From assembly GCA_964493075.1 (NCBI GenBank), contig CAZBNU010000073.1, positions 1 to 17,733 on the forward strand: a DNA stretch of 17,733 nt, given 5' to 3'. The position numbers and the translations under genes are program-made. The first letter of the stretch is position 1. Every line of letters begins with the position of its first letter. Below the pieces are notes generated by a model that had not been told where the DNA came from, searched no databases, and was given only the letters and a program-made list of their open reading frames with translations. The DNA is from SLFT01 sp964493075. GTDB lineage: Bacteria > Hydrogenedentota > Hydrogenedentia > Hydrogenedentales > CAITNO01. Positions 6,448-13,557 of this stretch are shown in pieces.

Positions 6448-7291
6448 AGAAGTAACGGATACCGCACCCGAAACAACGGAAACTGCGCCCGCCGAAACGA
6501 CCGAAACGACGCAGGAAGTTAGCACAGCGCAAAGCCTTCTTGACGTGTTTAAAAGCAAAGCACCTGAAGGTGCGCCGACAGGTTGGCTTGAGAAGATCAA
6601 AGACGAAGACAGCCTCGTAAAAACGGTTTATGCCGCACAGAGCTTGATTGGGAAGAAAGGCGACATCCCTGCCGAGGATGCACCGGACGAAGTGCGACAG
6701 GAATTCTGGAATAAACTTGGAGCCGACAAAGTAGCTCCGCTGGATCTGCCCGATTTTGGTGAAGAGTTTGGCGACATGGGAGCAGAACTCAAAGAATACT
6801 ACGGCGGGATTTCTGAAAAAGTTGCTGAGATTGCCAAGACGGTAGCTCCTACATCAAAGAATGTACCTGATCTGATGAACAAGGTTTTGGAATCATTCAT
6901 CAAAGAAGATGCAGAAGCCGCTCGTGTAGCCAAGTTTGAACAGCAAAAGCAGATGAAAGAGCAGTTTGAAACGGTTGCTAAGAAAGCAGGACTGTCAACA
7001 GACCAACTCAATCAGGAAATTGAGCAGGTCAAAGGCAAGTACGGATGGGACGACAGCACATCAATCGCCGAGCTTCTTCTCACTCTTGCGAAAGAAACCA
7101 GCAACTCAAACACATTGCAGGACGCACACCTGAACAACACGATGGAAGGTCTTGACAGTCAGTTTGAGCACGAAAATGCTGTGCTTATTGACATGGCAAA
7201 GAAAAATGTTTCTGGGGTTGAGTACGACAGCCAGTTGGCAAAAGTACAGAAGCTGATGGAAAAAATCTCAAATTTGCAAAAAAGAAGTTGA
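6440..7291 (+). CDS. Capsid assembly scaffolding protein
   Basis: 283 residues with GAGGAG at 6427-6432 before the start. Scaffold proteins guide capsid subunits into the procapsid shell and then leave. The features fit: a Thr/Glu/Pro-rich disordered N-terminus (residues 1-30), an acidic largely helical body rich in Glu, Lys and Gln, long coiled-coil-like segments (AARVAKFEQQKQMKEQFETV), and a short basic helix at the C-terminus (Lys-Val-Gln-Lys-Leu-Met-Glu-Lys-Ile-Ser), where scaffolds bind coat protein. It is placed immediately before the capsid gene. The assignment rests on composition and position rather than a catalytic motif. Confidence 0.85.
   Translation: MSEEVTDTAPETTETAPAETTETTQEVSTAQSLLDVFKSKAPEGAPTGWLEKIKDEDSLVKTVYAAQSLIGKKGDIPAEDAPDEVRQEFWNKLGADKVAPLDLPDFGEEFGDMGAELKEYYGGISEKVAEIAKTVAPTSKNVPDLMNKVLESFIKEDAEAARVAKFEQQKQMKEQFETVAKKAGLSTDQLNQEIEQVKGKYGWDDSTSIAELLLTLAKETSNSNTLQDAHLNNTMEGLDSQFEHENAVLIDMAKKNVSGVEYDSQLAKVQKLMEKISNLQKRS
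7077..7092. promoter_or_regulatory. Dispersed palindrome, one-mismatch copy
   Basis: TTCTCA-CTCT-TGCGAA, read as CTT CTC ACT CTT GCG AAA in the scaffold gene. The TGCGAA half also occurs at 9567. Confidence 0.5.
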
Positions 7292-7316
7292 CAGTAGTTC
7301 TCACTTATGAGAATTA
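7288..7316 (+). promoter_or_regulatory. Possible capsid promoter overlapped by palindrome
   Basis: A perfect TTGACA (7288-7293) at the scaffold stop is followed by a palindrome copy filling the spacer; the -10 position (7311-7316, GAATTA) is weak. If real, a protein bound to the palindrome would block or control this promoter directly. Confidence 0.3.
7298..7313. promoter_or_regulatory. Dispersed palindrome, perfect copy 6 (capsid leader)
   Basis: TTCTCA-CTTA-TGAGAA in non-coding DNA four bases after a TTGACA box. Confidence 0.8.
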
Positions 7317-7343
7317 CAAAGCGACGAGGATGAACGGATACCT

Positions 7344-7359
7344 CTCTCATTTATGAGAA
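7344..7359. promoter_or_regulatory. Dispersed palindrome, one-mismatch copy (capsid leader)
   Basis: CTCTCA-TTTA-TGAGAA, 46 bp after the previous copy, making the only close pair in the window. Confidence 0.6.
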
Positions 7360-7487
7360 AGCCCGCCATTCAGGTCAGGTCGAGCGGACTAGAAACGCAG
7401 GCAAGACCCCTCCTGTTGAGGGATACTCAAACCGAAAGTGAGCGAAAGCTCGTTTAACGTAACAGTAACCTTAACAGGAGAAAAACA

Positions 7488-8459
7488 ATGGCATATGAAT
7501 TCGAAAATGTAATGCCTACAAAGGCATTTGAGTCGCAACTGCGACAACTTCCTGAGAGCACTAAGTCTCTCTTCCCGTTCGGTATGAGCATGGGCCAGAA
7601 AACTGGTGAAGAAGCATACTTCAATCAGTTTGGTTCGATGGTCGCCCGCAAGGGACGCGTCCGCAAAGGCAAACATGAGAAAGACGATGGCGTCTACAAA
7701 CGTCGGCGTGTTACTCCTGACTTTGCTTATCTGGCAACTGACCTTGACAGCAAAGACGCTGTTTCGTCACTTGTCGATCCGAAGTCTCAGCTTGCAATGC
7801 AGGTCAAACATGCGCTGGTTCGTCAGATGTCTCAGGACTTCGTGACTGCCGCGTTTGGTACAGCCTACACTGGTAAAGCTGGTGGAACATCTGAAACCTT
7901 CAGCTCAAGCGACATCGTTGCTGTTGATGAAGGTGCGTCTGCTTCTACTGGTCTGAATGCTGACAAAATCGTGTATGCGGTTGAAAAAATCCAGAATGCT
8001 GGGTTTGACCTGTCCGACCCGATGAATCAGCTTACGCTCGTTATGGGGCCGCGTCAGTCCTCTGATGCTAAACTTGACAGCGTTCTGAGTAACTATGACT
8101 ACCTCAGTGGTCGTATTCTGTCAGGGATCAACATCAATGACGGGTTCATGGGTATCAGCAACGTCGTAACTGACGCAATGTGTCCCTACGCTAACAACGA
8201 TGCAGATGGTGTCAACTCCTCGTGGACTGACAATGGTCTGGCTCAGGACGACACTGATGGCAACGACATTCGCATGGCGTTCCTGTTTGTTAAGTCCGCC
8301 GTTGCTCATGCAATGTGGGAAGACCCGATTGTTCGCGTTGACGAACTTCAGGAACAGCACTATGACTGGCAGCTCTACAGCCGTGTTCAGTACGGGATTA
8401 CCCGTATGTACGAATCTGGCGGTATTGTTGGTATTCTGTGTGACCAAAGCCCTGCGTAA
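7488..8459 (+). CDS. Major capsid protein
   Basis: 323 residues with a strong AGGAG site. It builds the icosahedral head. Seen: an N-terminal arm (FENVMPTKAFESQLRQLPES), a basic loop Lys-Gly-Arg-Val-Arg-Lys-Gly-Lys (a possible E-loop), the segment DFAYLATDLDSKDAVSSLVD, a central helix (LVRQMSQDFVTAAFGTAYTG), an acidic Gly/Ser-rich variable loop, and a C-terminal block (DWQLYSRVQYGITRMYESGG) typical of phage coat proteins of this size. It lies directly after the scaffold and has the window's longest leader after 1 kb, as expected for the most expressed gene. HK97 fold is assumed from family knowledge. Confidence 0.92.
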   Translation: MAYEFENVMPTKAFESQLRQLPESTKSLFPFGMSMGQKTGEEAYFNQFGSMVARKGRVRKGKHEKDDGVYKRRRVTPDFAYLATDLDSKDAVSSLVDPKSQLAMQVKHALVRQMSQDFVTAAFGTAYTGKAGGTSETFSSSDIVAVDEGASASTGLNADKIVYAVEKIQNAGFDLSDPMNQLTLVMGPRQSSDAKLDSVLSNYDYLSGRILSGININDGFMGISNVVTDAMCPYANNDADGVNSSWTDNGLAQDDTDGNDIRMAFLFVKSAVAHAMWEDPIVRVDELQEQHYDWQLYSRVQYGITRMYESGGIVGILCDQSPA

Positions 8460-8467
8460 TTAAATGA

Positions 8468-8485
8468 GGGGGAGGCAACTCCCCC
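8468..8485 (+). other. Strong GNRA hairpin after capsid gene
   Basis: GGGGGAG-GCAA-CTCCCCC forms a perfect 7-bp stem with a GNRA loop in the 44-bp gap after the capsid stop. No U-run follows, so it is more likely a barrier protecting the capsid message from 3' decay or a partial attenuator than a full terminator. Confidence 0.6.
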
Positions 8486-8503
8486 GCAAATAGGAGACTT
8501 ATT

Positions 8504-9040
8504 ATGAAGAAACTTGTATGTTTAATCGTGGCACTTGGTGCTATCTCGGCTTTTGCCGTTACCCCGTCTGACTATTCAGATCAGCTTGACCTTCTACGCG
8601 GCGGCGACAGCGTTGCTCGCACGGATTCAGGTGAAGTTGTTGTGAAGTATTTCACGTACACCACTACTGCAATCAGTAATGCTACTGTTGCTCTTGTTGA
8701 GATTCCGGCAAATGCTCGAATCATCGGCGGCGCAATTAAGTCTACCGATATGGGTGGTTCTGAAGTACTTGACTTGGGCCTGATTGGTGCTAATGGAAAT
8801 GGATACATTGACGATACCGACAGCACTGCTGACGACGTTGACCTGTTCCTTGATGGTGTAGCTAACCCGAACGACAGCGGGTGGGACACTGGTGGGGCCG
8901 CAGGCGGAATCGGTGAAGCAAATGCTACCTATGCGTCGTTTGACAAGAACGTATATTTAGCTGTTACTGCACCGTCTGGAGCCGCGATCTGGGTTGCCGA
9001 CAAGGTAATTTCCGGTTGGGTTATGTACATAAAGCCGTAA
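8504..9040 (+). CDS. Capsid decoration/fibre-like protein with Sec signal peptide
   Basis: 178 residues with a TAGGAG ribosome site. Residues 1-18 (MKKLVCLIVALGAISAFA) form a classic Sec signal peptide: Lys-Lys start, hydrophobic core, Ala-Phe-Ala cleavage motif. The mature part is beta-rich and acidic, with VALVEIPANARIIGGAIKST, Val-Leu-Asp-Leu-Gly-Leu-Ile-Gly-Ala, Asp-Thr-Asp-Ser-Thr-Ala-Asp-Asp-Val-Asp-Leu-Phe-Leu-Asp and a terminal Gly-Trp-Val-Met-Tyr strand. Phage head-associated proteins with this I-P-A-x-A-x-I-x-G-G and D-x-G-L pattern usually follow the capsid gene, but usually without a signal. It could be a decoration or head-fibre protein, or a host-envelope protein expressed late. 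Flanked by a hairpin and a terminator, so its dosage is probably tuned separately. Confidence 0.8.
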   Translation: MKKLVCLIVALGAISAFAVTPSDYSDQLDLLRGGDSVARTDSGEVVVKYFTYTTTAISNATVALVEIPANARIIGGAIKSTDMGGSEVLDLGLIGANGNGYIDDTDSTADDVDLFLDGVANPNDSGWDTGGAAGGIGEANATYASFDKNVYLAVTAPSGAAIWVADKVISGWVMYIKP

Positions 9041-9048
9041 CACACATA

Positions 9049-9080
9049 AGGGGAGGAACACAAACTCCCCTGTTTATTTT
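9049..9080 (+). terminator. Rho-independent terminator after decoration gene
   Basis: AGGGGAG (9049-9055) pairs with CTCCCCT (9065-9071) around a 9-nt loop and is followed by GTTTATTTT. It probably ends or attenuates the capsid transcript before the tail genes. Confidence 0.75.
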
Positions 9081-9094
9081 AAAAAGGAGCCGCT

Positions 9095-9688
9095 ATGAGA
9101 CTGAACGAAGTCGAAATCTGCAATACAGCAATCGGACTATGCGGTTCAACAGACTGGATACAAGCCCTGACGCAAGACAGCGTTGGGGCTAAACGCTGTG
9201 CTCGTTTTCTACCGATGGCAACTGAAAAGGTATTGAGAAAGCACGACTGGAATTGCGCCACTGAAACCGCACAGCTTGCGCGGAACACCGCCGCACCTGA
9301 TTTACTTTACGATTACGCCTACTCTCTTCCGTACAACTGCATCCGAATGATTGATGTGTACGGAGACAGTGATTTCTATAGCCCCTACGACAGATGGAAA
9401 GTGCGCGGTCGTGACATTCATACTGATTTAGATGAAGTTTATATTGAGTTTATCGCAATGCCAGAAGATTACCGCGAGCTTGACGTACTGCTTGCTGAAA
9501 CGATTGCTTATGAGCTGGCAATGATGTTGGCTCCTACATTGATGAAAGACCCGCAGATGTTCTCTATTCTCAATTCTGCGAAACAACGGGCATACGTTGA
9601 AGCGCAGGCAATCGACACACTTGAAAACAAATACGCAAACACTGAGAATGTTGTTTGGAACGATGCTCGTGTAAACTGGACAAGCTAA
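9095..9688 (+). CDS. Tail tubular protein A-like (T7 gp11-type) adaptor
   Basis: 197 residues, as in the family, with AAAGGAG before the start. It joins the portal ring to the tail nozzle. Family-type features: N-terminal Glu-Ile-Cys-Asn-Thr-Ala-Ile-Gly-Leu-Cys-Gly, the Ala-Lys-Arg-Cys-Ala-Arg-Phe-Leu-Pro helix, VLRKHDWNCATETAQLARNT (arm with conserved Trp), Tyr-Ala-Tyr-Ser-Leu-Pro-Tyr-Asn-Cys-Ile-Arg, and the late helical block AETIAYELAMMLAPTLMKDP. First gene after a terminator; it carries a one-mismatch palindrome near its end. Confidence 0.88.
   Translation: MRLNEVEICNTAIGLCGSTDWIQALTQDSVGAKRCARFLPMATEKVLRKHDWNCATETAQLARNTAAPDLLYDYAYSLPYNCIRMIDVYGDSDFYSPYDRWKVRGRDIHTDLDEVYIEFIAMPEDYRELDVLLAETIAYELAMMLAPTLMKDPQMFSILNSAKQRAYVEAQAIDTLENKYANTENVVWNDARVNWTS
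9567..9582. promoter_or_regulatory. Dispersed palindrome, one-mismatch copy, rightmost found
   Basis: TTCTCA-ATTC-TGCGAA, read as ATT CTC AAT TCT GCG AAA. I found no convincing copy from here to the window end. Confidence 0.45.
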
Positions 9689-9697
9689 GGAGATACA

Positions 9698-10027
9698 ATG
9701 ACGCTTAAAGAGTGGGCAGAACAAAACGGGAAAACGCTTGAAGAAGCGTATGAGTTGACTGGTCTAACGCATTGGAAGCAGACCGTACCGGAAGAAATTG
9801 CGCCAGAAGAGATAGAGCCGAAAAAAGTAGTTGAGCCTGTGGTTGAAAAGACGGAATCTCAGAAACGCTATGAAAGCACACTGAAGCGAGTCAAATACGA
9901 AGAAGAAAAACTCAAAAAATATCTTGGAACAAATAGCCGCAGATATTTAAAATACGTTTCAGACCACAGAAAATATATCCCTGAAGCATACGAAGAAGTA
10001 AAAGCACAAATCAATCGGTCGCTATGA
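9698..10027 (+). CDS. Hypothetical charged protein between tail tube genes
   Basis: 109 residues with AAGGAG before ATG 9698; the stop overlaps the next start (ATGA). Residues 1-28 form a small helical module (MTLKEWAEQNGKTLEEAYEL) resembling short HTH- or LysM-like N-modules. A Pro/Glu/Val-rich linker (33-50) follows, then a basic helical C-terminus (KRYESTLKRVKYEEEKLKKY). The function is unknown. Its place between the gp11-like and gp12-like genes suggests a tail accessory or assembly chaperone role. Confidence 0.75.
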   Translation: MTLKEWAEQNGKTLEEAYELTGLTHWKQTVPEEIAPEEIEPKKVVEPVVEKTESQKRYESTLKRVKYEEEKLKKYLGTNSRRYLKYVSDHRKYIPEAYEEVKAQINRSL

Positions 10028-13000
10028 AAACTTTTTTAGCCATTCTCCTTACTGCGGGTACGGTTTGCGCTGAACAATCAATACTCAATACGTTTACAAG
10101 TGGAGAGTTAAGCCCTCACCTTGACGCTCGTGTTGATTTTGAAAAGTATCGCTCTGGTTGTAGGACGCTGGAAAACTTTGTTGTGCTTCCGTATGGCGGG
10201 GCACTAAAGCGACCTGGTACACAGTACGTTGCAGAAACTAAATCTAACGGTGTAGCCAGACTTGCCTCGTTTGCCGTAGGCGTAGACCAGACATATATCA
10301 TGGAGCTTGGGGAAAAATACATACGCTTTTATTCTGATGGTGTACAGCTTGTTGATTCCGGTAATGTGCCGATTGAAGTAACAACCCCATATGGTGCAGA
10401 TGATGTATTTGAGGTTCAGCTTGCTCAATTTGCAGACACGGTTTATATGGTTCACCCAGACCATCCGGTTCAGAAACTTCAGCGCACAACGACTGCTCCG
10501 ACTTTTACTATTGCCGATCTTGAATTTGACTGGCCTGCTACAATTGAAGAAAACCTCACAGATACCACTATAACGCCATCAGCGACCACTGGAAGCGTAA
10601 CCTTAACCGCAAGCTCTGCCATTTGGACAACAAACCATATAGGCTCTGATTGGGTGCTTAGAAGCCCTAATGAGGACAACAAGATTGAGCTAGATGAGTC
10701 TGGAGCAGGAACATTTACAAGTGCGGTAATCAACGTAGAGGGTGAATGGAACTTAATTGTAAAAAATATTCACGCATATGAAACGCTTACATTACAGATT
10801 TCAGAAGATGGTGGAAACACATGGGGTGACTTCAGAGAATATGGAGATTTGGAAAGTACAGACTATGACCGTTCGGGTCTTGAATCGGAGCAGGGCATTA
10901 AATACCGCATGGTAATGACCACAACGACAAGTACGGCTGATGGCAACAAGGCCGGAGGCTATGCTAGGTTTAAATCAGAAGAACCATACGTTAATGGATT
11001 TGTCACAATTACAAACTACACCAGCGCAACGCAGGTAACAGCTGTAGTGCAGAGCGAGTTAGGAAGCACAGAAGCAACTGAGATTTGGTATGAAGGAGCA
11101 TTCAGCGACGAACGAGGCTACCCCAGAACTGTAGAGTTTTTCCAGAATCGGCTTTGGTTTGGCGGGACTTCATATCAGGTTAATACTTTGTGGTGTTCTG
11201 CAACAGACGACTACGAAAACTTTAAGACAGGAACCTTTGACGACTCTGCACTACAGATTTCCGTAAACTCAGACAATATTATTGAGTGGTTGCTTGCTCG
11301 AAACCAGCTTTTCATCGGAACGCTTGGCGATGAGTGGATTGTAGACGGTGGAGACAGCGGAACGCCTGTAACTCCGACAAGCATCCTTGCCCGCAGACAG
11401 ACTAGCTTCGGCTCTAAAGACGGCATTGATGCGCTTATTGCTTCTGACAGCATTGTTTATTTGCAACGTCAGGGGCGTAAACTTAGAGAGTTTGAGTACA
11501 GCTTAGAGGCCGATGCTTATAAATCGGTAGACATTACCCTGCTTGCAGAGCACATCACAGAAGGCGGAGTTGTTCAGATCGCAGAACAGCAACAGCCAGA
11601 GCCTATCATCTGGTGCGTGCGTGGTGACGGTGAGCTTATCGGCATGACGTACAACAAGCTACAGAACGTGTATGGCTGGCATCGGCACACCACAGACGGA
11701 GATTTTGAGAGTGTTGCTGTAATCCCGACAGAGGGAGAGGACAGAGTTTATGTGGTTGTGAACAGAGACAACGGGCGATACATTGAATGGTTCCGTCCGG
11801 TGGAATGGGGCAATGATGATGATGCTTGGTTTGTAGACAGCGGGTTGGATTATGATGGAGGCGATTCCGTTACGATTACTGCTTTTACATCTGGCACAAA
11901 CAGCATTTATGTAACGTCTGATTACGGCCCCGTAAACGGAACGTACACATACAACAGCCAAACAAACGGCTATGGAATGTGGATAAACGGAGCAGATAAG
12001 ATTCTGCGTGATACGAACTGGCTGATTTATGACTCAACGAATGTTGCATATATCAGCACGGATGATGTTGCATATCCTTGGCTTGCAACAAATTGGTATC
12101 CTGTCGCCTATACAACAACATCTACAGACGCAATGCCAGCCGGACTGCAAGGAACTGTCTACTGGTATGACAGAGGGTCTGTAGAAAATGGTGAGATTGT
12201 CTTGTACGACCCGACAGATACCTATGCCTATTGGAACAATGGAACTGGCTGGATTATTTCGGCGGTTGCAGACGTTGGCAGTAGCCCGACTGATTATTTT
12301 GCAACATTCCCAAACCAGCCGACAATTACGGATGCTGGCGGATACGCGCTAACCTACACCAGCATTGATGCAACAACAACAGAAGTTAACTTATGCACCG
12401 GAACGCCGACCGACGTTGTGATTCCTGAAACAGCAGACGGTGGAAGAACCGTTGTTTCTATTAGTGGCAATGTATTTCGATCCCGCACAAGCCTGACATC
12501 AATCAGCTTTCCAGACAGCCTGACCTCAATTGGCGATAGTGCATTTCGAGACTGCACAAGCCTCACATCAATCAGCCTTCCAGACAGCCTGACCTCAATT
12601 GGCAATTATAGTTTTGCCAACTGCGAAGGCCTAGACTATATTTACTTCTATGGAGATGCTCCAACTGTCGGGATATTTGGGTTTGTAAACGTTGGGATAG
12701 GCAAGGCCTATTACAAAGAAGGTGCAACAGGGTTTACCAATCCTTGGAAAGGTCTGGAAACCGTTGAGTTTCCAACCGATGGGGCAATTGGTTTTGGCTC
12801 ATGGTCAGGCACAATCACAATTAGCGAAGAGTCAGAAGCAACAGGAACCGCTACACTCAGAAATGCGCCTCTCGTAGCTACCGCCACTAATACCTTCTCG
12901 GACGGCGACAAGCTTTTGCTCAGTGGACAAGGTGGATTGTCTTTTGCAGGATACGGAGACGGAATTTTTGTTGCCACAAACTGCACAGCAACGAACTTCA

Positions 13001-13557
13001 ATATCCTGTATAAAACAGGCGACGATGTGTTTGCGTCTGGAACATACACGGGAGGCGTTACCGCTACCGAAGTTCAGAACACCTTCACTAACGTATCCCA
13101 CCTTGCCGGACAAACGGTTTCAATCTTTGCAGACGGAGGGGTATGGCCTGCCGCTACGGTGTCTACAAACGGCGTTCTCACCACACCCGACTATCACAAC
13201 AGGGTTATAGCCGGATTGCCCTACACGGCGCGTTTAAGCCCCATGTACATCGACATAGTGAACAGCCAGGGTTCTAGCTACGGAAAGACAAAAAGCCCGT
13301 ACAAGGTTCACTTCCGTGTCAAAGACAGCGGGGTGTTTCAGTATGGCTCAACGACCAATGCTTTATACGATGTCACAATTAGAGGCGACACTCTTCCCGC
13401 CGGACGGCCTGTTCCGTTCTCTAGCGGGGATCCGACTACAAAAATGATTGATACAGCCCCGTCAACTGCGCCTGAATTTTGGGTTGTCAGCGATAAGCCC
13501 TTACCGTTAGAGTTGCTTAGTTTAACAATATACACAAAAGTATCGGAGTACAAATAA
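10024..13557 (+). CDS. Tail nozzle protein (T7 gp12-like) with signal peptide and LRR insert
   Basis: 1177 residues, longer than the usual roughly 600-900. The family core is clear: Asn-Thr-Phe-Thr-Ser-Gly-Glu-Leu-Ser-Pro near residue 21, Asp-Phe-Glu-Lys-Tyr-x-Ser-Gly-Cys-x-Thr-Leu-Glu-Asn-Phe, Gly-Gly-x-x-Lys-Arg-Pro-Gly-Thr, the centre EFFQNRLWFGGTSYQVNTLW, and the C-terminal Leu-Ala-Gly-Gln-Thr-Val-x-x-Phe-Ala-Asp-Gly-Gly block with Ala-Gly-Leu-Pro-Tyr. Two oddities. Residues 1-16 (MKTFLAILLTAGTVCA) look like a Sec signal fused where other members begin directly with the core. Between about residue 610 and 920 lies an insertion with Trp/Tyr/Thr-rich modules and BspA-type leucine-rich repeats (about 786-875). 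The insert probably projects from the tail and may bind host surface structures. Confidence 0.88.
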   Translation: MKTFLAILLTAGTVCAEQSILNTFTSGELSPHLDARVDFEKYRSGCRTLENFVVLPYGGALKRPGTQYVAETKSNGVARLASFAVGVDQTYIMELGEKYIRFYSDGVQLVDSGNVPIEVTTPYGADDVFEVQLAQFADTVYMVHPDHPVQKLQRTTTAPTFTIADLEFDWPATIEENLTDTTITPSATTGSVTLTASSAIWTTNHIGSDWVLRSPNEDNKIELDESGAGTFTSAVINVEGEWNLIVKNIHAYETLTLQISEDGGNTWGDFREYGDLESTDYDRSGLESEQGIKYRMVMTTTTSTADGNKAGGYARFKSEEPYVNGFVTITNYTSATQVTAVVQSELGSTEATEIWYEGAFSDERGYPRTVEFFQNRLWFGGTSYQVNTLWCSATDDYENFKTGTFDDSALQISVNSDNIIEWLLARNQLFIGTLGDEWIVDGGDSGTPVTPTSILARRQTSFGSKDGIDALIASDSIVYLQRQGRKLREFEYSLEADAYKSVDITLLAEHITEGGVVQIAEQQQPEPIIWCVRGDGELIGMTYNKLQNVYGWHRHTTDGDFESVAVIPTEGEDRVYVVVNRDNGRYIEWFRPVEWGNDDDAWFVDSGLDYDGGDSVTITAFTSGTNSIYVTSDYGPVNGTYTYNSQTNGYGMWINGADKILRDTNWLIYDSTNVAYISTDDVAYPWLATNWYPVAYTTTSTDAMPAGLQGTVYWYDRGSVENGEIVLYDPTDTYAYWNNGTGWIISAVADVGSSPTDYFATFPNQPTITDAGGYALTYTSIDATTTEVNLCTGTPTDVVIPETADGGRTVVSISGNVFRSRTSLTSISFPDSLTSIGDSAFRDCTSLTSISLPDSLTSIGNYSFANCEGLDYIYFYGDAPTVGIFGFVNVGIGKAYYKEGATGFTNPWKGLETVEFPTDGAIGFGSWSGTITISEESEATGTATLRNAPLVATATNTFSDGDKLLLSGQGGLSFAGYGDGIFVATNCTATNFNILYKTGDDVFASGTYTGGVTATEVQNTFTNVSHLAGQTVSIFADGGVWPAATVSTNGVLTTPDYHNRVIAGLPYTARLSPMYIDIVNSQGSSYGKTKSPYKVHFRVKDSGVFQYGSTTNALYDVTIRGDTLPAGRPVPFSSGDPTTKMIDTAPSTAPEFWVVSDKPLPLELLSLTIYTKVSEYK
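12485..12622 (+). repeat. 69-bp tandem repeat encoding BspA-type LRR units
   Basis: Two nearly identical 69-bp units (12485-12553 and 12554-12622) encode 23-residue LRR units of the form TSLTSISFPDSLTSIGDSAF; a diverged third unit stands just upstream (from about 12416). Preceding Asp-Val-Val-Ile-Pro and following Tyr-Phe-Tyr-Gly-Asp-Ala-Pro and Tyr-Tyr-Lys-Glu-Gly-Ala-Thr-Gly-Phe segments are the usual caps of bacterial BspA-like repeat proteins. The near identity implies recent duplication. Confidence 0.8.

Larger units (their letters stand above)
7292..7487 (+). ncRNA. Structured leader of the capsid gene, putative
   Basis: This 196-bp gap has no gene beyond an 8-codon reading frame at 7330. 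It contains two palindromes, a stem CCCTC-ctgtt-GAGGG (7408-7422), a stem GAGC-GAAA-GCTC closed by a GNRA tetraloop (7440-7451), and a possible outer pairing CGAGC (7381-7385) with GCTCG (7448-7452) that would compete with the second stem. It ends in an AGGAG ribosome site. It may be a cis-acting leader that stabilises or controls capsid mRNA. I recognise no named RNA family. Confidence 0.4.

Noticed and set aside
7330..7356. 8-codon reading frame in the capsid leader, possible leader peptide
   Set aside because: The purine-rich sequence is too close to its ATG to act as a ribosome site, and no attenuator logic is visible.
7676..7681. Lone half-sites TGAGAA (also at 6589, 9234, 9643, 16306) and TTCTCA (14646, 15226, 17586)
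   Set aside because: The other half of the dyad is absent at the required distance; single hexamers are expected by chance at about this number.
12354..12605. Reverse-strand open frame over the LRR repeats
   Set aside because: Shadow of the tandem repeat in the tail gene; its repeats mirror the + strand units.
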